The position numbers were made by a program, and so were the translations under genes. This document shows, piece after piece, positions 33,049 through 43,739 of a stretch of DNA of 64,000 bases. The stretch is from Gigaspora rosea (lineage: Eukaryota; Glomeromycota; Glomeromycetes; Diversisporales; Gigasporaceae): assembly GCA_003550325.1 (NCBI GenBank), contig QKWP01000002.1:405594-469593 (forward strand), written 5' to 3'. The notes under the pieces were generated by a model. The model made no database searches. It was given only the letters and a program-made list of their open reading frames with translations, and had not been told where the DNA came from. Each line of letters starts with the position of its first letter. The stretch's first letter is position 1.

Positions 33049-35556
33049 ATGATTTTGAAATTTATTGACATGTTAATTATAGCCTTGATCGTTTTTCTAA
33101 CCAGCCTACTAATATACCATGTTTCTGACAAAAAGATTCGTAACAAAATTAGTGAATCTTTATTATCTATACTTTGCTTATTCATAAATTGGATAGGTTA
33201 CTTATTTGCCCTCTGCTATTCATGTTTTACTTCGTCAGCTACTAAAGAAGGTTTATTCTCGTTACCGGGACCTCCAACAATTCCGTTTTTAGGAAACGTT
33301 TACATGTTTCATCTACCTGTTCACAAATGGTTTATGAAAATGTCAAAAACTTATGGTCCGATTTATAATCTTAAGATGGGATCGTTAAATTGGATCGTAA
33401 TTAGTGATAGTAAGGTTGCCAAAGAATTATTTCTCATGCAAGGTGCTGATTATTCTTCTAGACCGGTATGTTAGGAATGAAATAAAAATAAGATTTAGGT
33501 TTTAAGCAAACTTTAATAATAAAATTTTATTAAGTAAAACTTTATTAAATAAATGTTTTAATAGTATACTAGAGTTGCGACTGGGATTTATTCACTTGGA
33601 GGAAAGACTATTGCACTTTGTCCTGTAAGTATTGACGATAGAAACGTAAAAATATTTTCAACTTACCATCTCACATATCATATATTTCATATGTTTCATA
33701 ATTAAAGTATGGAAATTACTTGAAAATGACCCGCTCATTAACCCAACAGGGTTTTCGCCCACATATTATAGACACTACATATTTCCCAATAATAAAACAA
33801 ACAGTTGCTGATCTGATCCATAAAATTTCGGGTTATAAATCTGCAGCTATAATTCCTGATGATGATTTCGCCTATACAGTTACTTTAACTTTAGCACTAG
33901 TTGTGTACGGTCGTACCTCACCAGAACATGGCAAAATTCTAATTGATGAATACGTTAAAATAGTTGATGATGCAGTGCCACTTATTTCTTTTAGTTCTTA
34001 TGCGGCTGATATTTTTCCATGGATGAGATATCTTCCATTTGTACAAAAATCAGAAGCTCACGCTGCTAATATTCGAACTAATGTTGATATAGCTTCTAAA
34101 AAGCTTAATGAAGATCTTTTAAAGAGAATGAAAGAATTTGGAGATAAGGAAAATAGTTTTGCTGCACAAATTATGAGATGTTGTAATATTATTGAAGAGC
34201 CAATGCCATCCCCATTTATTAAGGATTATCCAGGAAAAGATGAAAATGGGATGTATACGATAGATTGGCATGATTTTAATTACTTATTTTCGATGTTATT
34301 AATTGGTGGGAGTTCCGTCATTACCACATTGAAGTGGACAATTGGCATCTTAGCGAAATACCAAGATGTACAACAAAAGATTCAGTATGAAATTAAGGAA
34401 ATTGTTGGAGAAGGAAAAATTCCGACTCTGGAACAACTAGATAAATTATATTACATGCAGGCAGTTTTGAAAGAAATTTGGAGAATGAGGTATTTTTATC
34501 TACAGTATAATTCGTTCTTTCAAAATACTTTTATTTTTTCATATAATTAATCTTTAAGCACTAATTTTATATGTATTATATTTTTATAGACCACCATTAT
34601 ACTTTTTACTCCCTCACTCTCCTTCAAAAGATAAAGTATACCGTGGATACCATATTCCAAAAGATTCTTCATTAATTGTAGATGTTATGAGTTTGCATTA
34701 CGATCCATCTATATTTCCCAACCCTGAAATGTTTATTCCATCCCGATGGCTCAATAATGACGGTACACTTAAACAGTGTGATGATTTAAATGATATTTGG
34801 GTATGTACCACAAGGGGGCTTCCATAATTTACATAAAATAGGGATCTTGAAAGTAAAGTTGCACGAAATTATCTAAGACCCCTATAAATACTGGTTTGAA
34901 ATTATGGATGCCCCTCAAGGGGAATGCCATTTTACGTAATTTCTTTTATTAGAAGGTCGGTGGGGATCAATTTAATAGCAGCCAATCGTAAGATTTATAT
35001 AGCGTGATAGACTATTTTCCCCCTTAAAATTACGCAATGAAATCAGATTAAAATGAAATATGTATAGTGAAAAAAATTGCAAGTCACCAAAAAATGAAAG
35101 TTTTTGGGGCTATTTTTTAAGGTTATGGCTAAGGTTAGAGGTTAGTTAGAGTAGAGTTTATATTAAACAAGTATAAGTGGGTTTTAGAGGGTTAAATAGA
35201 AACCCTTGTTTCATTTTAATCCGATTTCATTATGATCCGCGACAATAAATAGCATTCCCCTAATATAACGATAATTTTTATCGAAATCGTATTAATAATG
35301 TATATTATTTTTGTTAAAGCAATTCGGTAAAGGCCGTCGTCGTTGTCCTGGAGACTTCCTTGCGGAGCGAATTATAAACATGCTTTTATGTATGCTGCTA
35401 GATTCATTCAATGTAGAACCAGAAATTGATGTAGCGACTGGAAAATTTGTTGACTTGAATTTAGAAGCTTATGAGCACGGGACTGTGATGACGCCAAGGG
35501 AATATAAAGTAAGGTTCATTAAGCGCAATAGCGTGATTTTACCAAGAGATGAATGA
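33049..35556 (+). CDS. Cytochrome P450, 568 aa, five exons
   Basis: The exons are 33049-33465, 33565-33624, 33708-34489, 34590-34800 and 35320-35556; all introns are GT-AG and the phases join cleanly. Motifs: N-terminal hydrophobic anchor (residues ~3-23), a second hydrophobic stretch (~38-60), and the proline hinge LPGPPTIPFLGN. Helix C region: YGNYLKMTRSLTQQGF. K-helix ExxR: E415-I-W-R418. Meander: FIPSRW. Heme loop: FGKGRRRCPG, with the iron ligand C499. This is a class II, probably ER-anchored, monooxygenase needing a P450 reductase partner. Oddity: the I-helix reads LLIGGSSVITT (G359-T366), so the usual acid-threonine pair (AGxD/ET) is Ser362-Val363. The last intron (519 bp) is enlarged by two MITEs. 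The substrate is unknown; the terpene synthase 15 kb upstream is a possible partner. Confidence 0.93.
34814..34916. mobile_element. MITE in P450 intron 4, GGGGGCTTCCATAATT ends
   Basis: gggggcttccataattt and the inverse of aaattatggatgcccctc bound a ~100-bp element just after the splice donor. The ends resemble those of the larger element at 57837-58364 (GGGGGCATCCATAAAT). Confidence 0.65.
35036..35250. mobile_element. CCCTAA-core-family MITE in P450 intron 4
   Basis: AATGAAATCAGATTAAAATG at the left and the inverse near 35209-35231 are TIRs. The interior (ggttatggctaaggttaga, acaagtataagtgggtttt) is the inverted form of the family at 19500, 22290 and 24842. Confidence 0.75.
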
Positions 35557-35692
35557 ACATGTATCCATAATTTCTTTATTCATAACCATCTTAATAATAA
35601 TAATAATAATAAATAATAATAAACTGCTTTACGTATGTGAAAATTAGCTACAAGTTGTTTTAGATAAATGTGTAATTTTACCATTTTTATAA

Positions 35693-36184
35693 GGTGACAT
35701 AGTGGTGGCAAAAAATTTCGCGAATACGTCATCGCCGACCTTTCCGAACCCTATCGGAAGACTTATAAAATATCAGATACTGTATTTAAATTCACATTAA
35801 TACTAATAATCTTTCATTAGGGTTCGAAAAGGTCGGAGTACTCTAGCCATGGCAATAAAAGTTATGGTCACGTGATAATCGATAAAAATCTTTTAAGTTT
35901 ATTTAGATTAGGGTTAGTGTCTATGTTAGGGTTTAGAATTAGCATTGCATATAGTAAAATCGATCAAGAAATATTTTTTGTTAGTGCGCAGAAGGTTGTT
36001 TCTTATGAAGTTTGTCGATAAATAAGCGATTTCTTCTAATTTTCTTTAGAACGAACATTTGGTTTGAATTTTTCTGATCGTGTTACATTACGCCAAATTG
36101 AATCACATGACCAGAACTTTTTTGCCATGACCAAAAGGTCGGTGATGACGTAGTCTCAAATTTTTTTGCCACCACTATGTTACC
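35693..36184. mobile_element. MITE 137 bp downstream of the P450 stop
   Basis: GGTGACATAGTGGTGGCAAA at the left pairs with the inverse of TTTGCCACCACTATGTTACC at the right. A second inverted pair (cgtcatcgccgacctttcc / aaaaggtcggtgatgacg) lies within. It is non-coding. Confidence 0.8.
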
Positions 36185-36189
36185 TATTA

Positions 36190-38095
36190 TTTCCATGCAT
36201 TAAGAACAATTTTGCTAATCTGCAAGCCAAATATTTTCATGTATTGTTAATTTTTTGTAATATTCACAGCTAAAATTTTAAGTTTGCATTAAAACTAATA
36301 TAGTTTTCGCTCTACTATAAGAATATTAAAAACTACTAACAGACCAAACAGAGTCTTTATCCACTGTAAAAATTTTAAAAACTACTATAGAAAACATGCT
36401 TTCAAAGAAGAGATTATGCAGACCCTAAGCAATTTAATGCAGTTTCTTGTGTTATATTATATTTATATAAAAATTTTTGAAGTGGATATATTCAAAATTA
36501 TTTCTCATCTTGTAGCTCAGTAGACTAACTGCAGAAAGCTTATTGGGTCTTCTTCTTCTTGCTACAAAGACAATTATAACTAATGATTTGCATCTTTTAT
36601 AATAGTGGTTTTATAAGCAAGAAAGGTAAATAAATAAAATATGATATACTTTTAAGGGAGTTAATTACATATATCATCTTATTTTTAAACTATAATTTGT
36701 ATAGCTAAAGGTTCTATTACTTCAATAAAAAAAACAAAATTTTTTACTAATATAAAAATAAATAGATTTGAAATTTTTTTTAAAAAAAGGTTTATATATA
36801 CTAGTACTTTATTTAAGCTTTGTATATATAGTATTTTAGAATATTTCAAGTTAGTATATAGCTTGTGATATTTCATATCTGCTAATCTGTGTAATACCCT
36901 AAAATTGATTTAATAGTAGATCATATATAATTTAAGACAAAACGTAATACAAGAGCCGATAGACGAATGCAAAGACTACCAAAATTAATAAGCAAATAGT
37001 TTATACCTGACAGAACTTATATACAAAATAATCAGTGAATTGGCGAAATAATCAGTTCACATACTTATAGCAAGTCGTCAAGTAGCGGCCTTTAAAGTAT
37101 GTTTATTCTGAAGTGTAGAAGTTCAATTAACGACTCGAACAACTAGTAATTTTTGCTATTTGTTAAGTCCATAACACGAAATATAATCATAGTGATAGAA
37201 AATTAAGTAGTCTTGGGGGTTAGTATAGTTTTATTATAAAATCCCAAATGTATAGTACTAATACCATTATTACAATAAATCTTTTAGAGGGCAGATAAAA
37301 TGATATCTATGTTCTAATAATCTGAACAGTACAGCAAGATCAAAGTATTCAACATTAAATTTTTATTTCAGTGTATTTAGTCTATACGAAAATTTATGAC
37401 AGTTTTTACAAAAAAAATTTTTTTTCGAATATGAGAATCTTTTATAATACTGTAAATAAGTAGGTACGCTCTAATAAAAAAAGTCTGATATAATTAAGAA
37501 TTTTAGCAAAATTCACTTAGATTTCGTTTCTACTAGCTTAGCTAGTCAAATAAGTTCATTATTATCGCACGATTAATTTTGACAAATTGAAAAAGACGCC
37601 CGTATAAAAGAATGGCACGATATTGTGATAAAAAAAAATCGAACCCATTTTTTTAATTAATCGTAATACTGTAATCATATAGAACTATACGTATGTTAAA
37701 AAAAAATAATTTTCAAACTGGTACGTACGAATTGTTTATATGCAAAGTTTACACCAAGCTTTGAACTATAATGCGCTTATAGTGCTTAACACTATAATAT
37801 TTTTTTTATTATACTGCTATATAGTATATTATCAGTTATATTTGATTCGTATACATATACACTATTAAGCTTATTGCGTACTGAACACTCATCATTAATA
37901 CTACTAAAAAAACTACAAAGCCAAATTTCACCCATAAGTCTACTGTCGTCATTTCAACTTACAAGACCTTGCTAGTTATACCAACGCAACGATAGTAAAT
38001 GGCATCAGCACAAAGGGCCTAAAACACCCACAGAAGAGACGAACGGATAAATGTGAATAAACCTATAAACAACAACACTGATTAATAATGACACT
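36190..38095. other. 1.9 kb without recognisable content
   Basis: This is AT-rich DNA with no supported frame and no clear inverted ends. A TAGCTCAGTAG box-A-like word at 36513 has no matching box B. Confidence 0.4.
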
Positions 38096-38099
38096 GTAA

Positions 38100-38320
38100 G
38101 CAACAAGATGTCAATAACAAAGATGCCACTAGGCAATAGCAAGTAACAAAACCTACAGACGACGCTACCTACAAATGACGAAACCTACAAGTGACAACGC
38201 ATTCAAGCAACTACACCTATGACAACGACACTTATGTCAGACGATAACACATGTGAATATGAAATCTACAAGCGACGACTCCTACTACGATGGTATCTAC
38301 AAGTGACGACAAGTGAAAGA
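38100..38320. repeat. Degenerate ACCTACAAGTGACGAC minisatellite
   Basis: Units of ~15-18 bp such as aaacctacaagtgacaacg and atctacaagcgacgactcc repeat ~8 times with drift. The vocabulary is shared with the 1655-1800 array. Confidence 0.55.
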
Positions 38321-38659
38321 AAGTTCGGCAAGCATCAAATAAATAGATTAATAAAAAAAAACCCCCATCCCCCCGATACATAAAAAAAAGCAGATGTGTA
38401 AATCCAATGATTCTAATTGGCTTATTATAATTTAGGGATCTACAAAAAAAGGTCCAATTCCACAAATTAGCCGATATGTAGTACTAGTAATAAAAATAAG
38501 TACAATAAATTTTAATACAAACAATAATTTGTTAGTTTTTAAAGACAGTTTACTAGACAAGCTATAAATATTGTACTTGTTTAAAAACTTTTTTTATATA
38601 AATATGCATTTATATTATACATTTTTATTTTATTGGCCTATATATATATAGTATGAGAA

Positions 38660-39345
38660 TATGATGACTTAGAGAAGTTGCCAAGTTGTCACCCCAAGCG
38701 GCAGGTTGAAAGTTCAAATCCCACTAGTAATGATAATAAAAAATAGACCTGTATTATGATAACTGTAGCTTATATCATTTGGTTATGAAACCTGTAACCT
38801 TGGTTCCACTATTTTGAATAGAAGCTTGTAAATGAAACAGTATATTATTATACTGACAAATCCAGGGAACCAAAAAAAAAAGAAACCTATTTGGCAAGCC
38901 CCAAGTAAGGAGGTAGTAAAGATCTCTGATGGGCTATTAGAAAAAAGGTCAGTGCTAAAATTGATAAACCTTATAAGAGCAATATAGGAACTTAGCAGTT
39001 TAAGGTAATTCTAACTACAAGTACTGGTATTGGTATAATGCCATAGTGTAGTTACTAAAATCCAGTTTAGAAAACATGAAATGAAACATAATTCTGAGTG
39101 CCAGTAAATTTTTCTGTGAGGGTAAAGTAGCTCTAATACCTCAAACTATTAATAAAAGCTGCTAACTATAATAGGTTGTATTGGTGATAGTAAAAAAATA
39201 TTGATCAGAGAGTTTAAATAAACAATTCCATAATGGGTTGTAGGTATAGTAGCTAGCATAAAACTTTTGAGTAGACTACTTAATTTAGGTACCAAATGTG
39301 CACATGTGGCTAGTTGTATCCTTGTTAATATAACAAAACTACAAA
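38660..39345 (+). mobile_element. Possible tRNA-derived SINE
   Basis: The head (38660-38729) contains a box-B-like AAGTTCAAATCCC preceded by a plausible D/anticodon region. It is followed by ~600 bp of unique-looking body. The last ~110 bp (gggttgtaggtatagtagct to ctagttgtatccttg, 39233-39340) recurs at 57083-57200, showing that the body is a dispersed repeat. The box A is weak. Confidence 0.5.
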
Positions 39346-40376
39346 TATTTAATAAAATCTTATAGCCAAAGCAGATCATCTCTAAAAATATATATATATA
39401 TATATATATTGTATATTGTAAAATAAAAATGACAAGCCAAAATAATCTTTTCTTTATATTGTAAATTTAGAACAGATCTGCCAAATCAATCAAAGCTATT
39501 AAATATATTAGATATATAGGCTTGATAAATCTATTAAAAAAACCTAAATATCTGTAAAAATATAATACTAGTTTTAGAAAAACAAAAAAAAAGTTTATAT
39601 TAATATACTTATTAATAATATAATTACAATCTCAAATTTTACTAAAAAGAATTTGTTCTATTATTATACCAGTAATAATTATTGATTTATAATACAAAAA
39701 TATAAATATAATATACAATAGCAAAATATTATTTGGATAACAAGTTTTTTAAAGTTATTATTTATTTTAAAAATCTTTAGAATACAGTAATAAGTTATTA
39801 TAAAACTTTTGCTAACTATTATTTTTCTATTGTTTAAATATTTAATTTCAAATAATATAAAAATTCTAATTAAAAAGTTAAAAGTGTTATTTTATAGTAA
39901 TCCATTGGCATGGTGATCTCATAATCAGCCAATCAAAATTGATCATATAATTTACATAATAACTAATACTAATTGGTTGTTATACAAATCATGTAATTGA
40001 TTTAATTGGTTATCATATATACTATATGGCACTAACTATAGTACTTCTTGCTATAATACTTCAAAAGAAAAACCTGGATACAATTCATGGGTTTATGATT
40101 TAGAAAATTGAAAAAGACCTGAATATAGATATATATATACTTAAATTTAAAATCCTTATTAAATAATATTAAAACTATGTAAAGTACCCCCTATAATAAT
40201 ACTCTCTTCTATAATTAGTACCCTGGTGGGTACTATTTAAGAAATTTGATAGTTTATTAAAAAGTATCTGAGTACTGTAATCAATGCCATATAGTACTTG
40301 AAATTTATTAAGTATTAATTTATAAATAAAAAAAAAATAATACAACAAAATTATATTACAAAAATAGGACCTACAG
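39346..40376. other. No gene seen; (AT)n at 39389
   Basis: This is AT-rich spacer with a short (AT)n tract near 39389-39410. Minus-strand frames of 76-100 codons lie here and across the SINE, without recognisable content. Confidence 0.35.
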
Positions 40377-40835
40377 GTCAATAGCATAGTGGTTATGCTT
40401 TCAGATTTCCATTTGAAAGTTGCCAGTTCAATTTCAGCTTGCGGTAATTTGAATTTGATAGTCAGAACCCAATTCAAAAATAACCAAAGTTACAAGATGT
40501 AGTGAGAGGCCACAGATACTTCATGAACTTGTAGCGGTGTTTCGGTATAATATTACATACTCACAGAGCTTGGACTAAGAAAGATCAGCCATCCCTACAA
40601 AAAGTATAAATATGCGGTGCCAACCCACATTTGGGCAGCTATGGGCAAGCCAGATGAAGCTATTTTCATAGTAACTTTCTGAGTGGCCGAAGCTCCGTCA
40701 ACAAGGGACCCAAAAGGTCATTTGAGTAGCGCAAAGCAAGCTGGACAGCTTACCTGAGATAGGTAAAAGTGGAGGTAGTTCAAAGGAAAATTACACAATA
40801 TAAGCGCTAGGTTGTAAGATTAAAAAAAATATTAC
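40377..40835 (+). mobile_element. tRNA-derived SINE candidate
   Basis: The first ~72 bp read as a degenerate tRNA: a perfect box A TAGCATAGTGG (40382-40392), a CTTTCA/TGAAAG anticodon stem, and a box B AGTTCAATTTC (~40425). A non-tRNA body of ~380 bp follows, with GC-richer blocks (ggcagctatgggcaagccag, gtggccgaagctccgtcaac). It ends near an A-rich run at ~40822. The pol III promoter plus an unrelated body is the SINE layout. There is no second copy in the window to fix the ends. Confidence 0.6.
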
Positions 40836-40859
40836 AGAGATAGAATCTAATTAATTAAA

Positions 40860-41640
40860 AACAAATCTACACTAAACTAAAAAAAAACAAAACCTTTTAT
40901 AGTGCCCTTCTGTCAATTCAGATTTTGGTTTTTCTAATGGATTAATTTCAACAACTCCAATTATAACAACGTCTATAACAACTTCTATAATGACTTCAAT
41001 AATGATGATTTCAAATAAAAATACCTAAAGAAAAAACAAACAACTAACAAAAAAACAAAAAATAAAAAAAATCACAAAAGTAAAACAAAAATCTTCCAAA
41101 AAAGTAAAACAAAAAAAACAAAAAAAAATATAAACTAAAAAAATAAACAAAAAAAATGAACAATTGAAGCAAAAAAAAAATAAAAAATAAAAAAAAACAA
41201 AAAAAATAAAAAAATTAAAAAATTAAAAAACTATTAAATAAAAAAATAAATAAAAAATAACCAAAAAAATAAAAAAAAAAACTACAAAAAAAAGAAACAA
41301 AAAAAATTCAAAAAAATAATATACAAAAAAAATGAAAAAAAACATATAAAAAAATGAAAAAAAAAACTATAAAAAAATAAAAAAACTATATAAAAAAATG
41401 AAAAAAATGTATAAATAAATATTAAAAAAATAAAAAAAATATAAAAAAAAATAAATAATAAAAAAGAAATAAAAATATAAAAAGAAATAAAAAAATAAAA
41501 AATAAAAAAAGCTTAAAAAAATTATAAAAAAAAAAGAAGAAAAAATAAAAAAATAAAAAACAGATTATATAAAAATATAAAATAAAAAAACAAAAAAATA
41601 TACATATAAAAAAAAATAATAAATAAAAAATAAATAAATA
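40860..41640. repeat. A-rich low-complexity block
   Basis: About 780 bp is almost only A with interspersed single T, C or G (aaaaaataaaaaaacaaaaa). The frames on either strand are compositional (poly-Lys/Asn or poly-Phe) and not genes. Strand composition flips to T-rich at about 41720. Confidence 0.85.
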
Positions 41641-41744
41641 AAGAAAAAGTCCTGGTGCCACTCTGGGTGGTAAATATATTTTTTACCATCCCTACCAACA
41701 GATCGGCCAATCAGATAGGTTATTATTATTTTTTTTTTAGATTA

Positions 41745-42830
41745 AATCTGCTTTGTTTTTTTTTTTATATTTTACTGCTACTTTTCTTTCTTCTGTCGCT
41801 ATTAGAGCTGTCGTTACTGGAGGTTTCAGGTAAGTTTTTCGTCTTGGTGTTGTTTTTTTTCTTATATATTTACTGCTTTTCTTTCTTTCGGGTTTGATTT
41901 CATTGTTGGAGCCGAGTTATTGGAGTCGCCATTTTTTTTGTCTTAAGATGGTTTTTTTTCTTATATATTTACTACTGTTTCTCTTTTTTCTGGATATAAT
42001 TTTGTCATTCAAGCCGTCGTTACTAGAGGTTTCGGGTAAGTTTTCATCTTAGTATCATTTTTTTTCTTATATATTTACTGCTGCTTTTCTTTCTTCTGGG
42101 TTTGATTTCACTATTGAAGCCATCATTACTAGAGTTATTGGAGTCGCTATTTTCTTCATATTGGGGGCAGTTTTTTTCTTATATATTTAATACAGCTTCT
42201 CTTTCTTCCAGGTGTGATTTCGCCGTTGGAGCTATTGTTACTGGAGATTTCAGATAAGTTTTTCGTCTTGGTGTCAGTTTTTTTTATATATTTAAAGCAG
42301 CTTCTCTTTCTTTTGAGTGTGATTTCGCTGTTGGAGCTGTCATTACTAGAGGTATTAGAGTCACCGTTTCTTCATCTTGGGGCATTGTTTTTTCCTTATA
42401 TATTATTGCTGCTTCTCTTTCTTCCGGGTGTGATTTCGTCGTTGGAGCTGTCGTTACTGGAGGTTTCAAGTAAGTTTTTTGTCTTAGTATCAGGGGTTTT
42501 TTTTCTTATATATTTACAGCTACTTCTCTTTCTTTCGGATGTAATTTCGCTGTTAGAGCCATTGTTACTGAAAGTTTCAGATAAGTTTTTCGTCTTGATG
42601 CTATTATTTTTCTTATATATTTATTGCTTCTCTTTCTTCCGGGTTTGATTTCGCCGTTAGAGCTATCGTTACTAGAGTTATTGGAGTCATGTTTTTTTCG
42701 TCTTGGGCTAGATTTTTTTTTTTATATATTTGCTTCTTTTTCTTCCAGGTATGATTTCACTATTGGAGCCGTTATTACTGAAGTTATTGGAGTCACCGTT
42801 TTTGGTATGGCATTGTTGTAGAGTTTTCGT
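41745..42830. repeat. ~108-bp minisatellite, nine to ten units
   Basis: The marker word TTATATATTTA recurs at about 41863, 41962, 42070, 42179, 42285, 42397, 42507, 42614 and 42723, a period of 99-112 bp. Each unit contains tgctgcttttctttcttc, a TTTGATTTCGCTGTTGGAGC-like stretch and a GTTACTGGAGGTTTCAG-like stretch. Two unit subtypes alternate (ending ggtttcaggtaag or gttattggagtcgc). The open frames in it (up to 144 codons) are by-products of the periodicity. Confidence 0.9.
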
Positions 42831-42839
42831 GCTATTTGA

Positions 42840-43735
42840 CGTTTCGTTGTAAATTGTGCTGTTTGTTGTTCATTTTTGTTGGGAGTGTCTTTTATTATAA
42901 GTACTTTGTGGAAATACAATTTCATTATATTTTTTTTCTTTTTTTTTATAAATAAATTTGCTAAGTACAGTAATACGGCTTTGTCACTTTTTTTAATAAA
43001 TAAATTTAGTGATACGATTTCGTCATTCGTTATGCTTTTATTATATTTTTTTATTATTTATTTTTTTTTATTTATTACATGATATTTTTTATTAAAAAAA
43101 ATAGCATGGCAGACATTTGTTTTAATTGGTCAAAAAATGTAAACAAGTAAACAATATGCATGATATAGATCATTATAATACCCGTAATTGCCTGTGATAA
43201 TTAACCAATTAAATTACATAATTTTTAATATTAGAAAATGAACCTTAAAACATTTATTGCATAAGGTTAGAAACAGATAGATTATACATAAAGCAGAATG
43301 AATATAATATTTATTATTAAATACCCAACTCATTAAAAAATTAATATGTAAATAAATTATTAGCAAAACTATCTTTGTTTTTTATTTATTATCTTTTAAA
43401 AGAATAAAGTATTCGATTTTATTTCATTATTACGACCTTTATTAGAGATACATGACCTTTAGCCCATATAATTAAACAATAATACTTATATAGTACTTAT
43501 ATACTGTACATACTATCAACCTAGTACCTAACCCAACATTATTAATGTTTTACTCGATAACAATATAATATTTAGAATACATAAAATAAATAAAATATAA
43601 TAAAATAAGAGCAGCTTTTTATTATAATAGCACATTAAACAGTATAACAAAGTTCTGTAGGTTTAGATCTTAACACATAACATTTCAATCTTCTTTTTTT
43701 TGTTGGCCGTTTTAGCATTTAAAACTTAATATGAT
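42840..43735. other. No gene seen
   Basis: This is AT-rich DNA with T runs and no supported coding or paired ends. Two aataaatttg units occur near 42950 and 43000. Confidence 0.4.
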
Positions 43736-43739
43736 GCAG

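Noticed and set aside
36513-36560. tRNA gene suggested by TAGCTCAGTAG
   Set aside because: Only a box A match; no box B, no acceptor stem and no anticodon arm could be drawn.
41422-41710. Minus-strand hydrophobic frames (Phe/Leu/Ile-rich, 62-79 codons)
   Set aside because: They are translations of an A-rich low-complexity tract and would be poly-Phe by composition alone.
42214-42648. 144-codon Leu/Phe-rich frame that looks like a multi-pass membrane protein
   Set aside because: It follows the ~108-bp minisatellite period (108 is divisible by 3, so frames stay open) and is T-rich. There is no start context or conserved domain.
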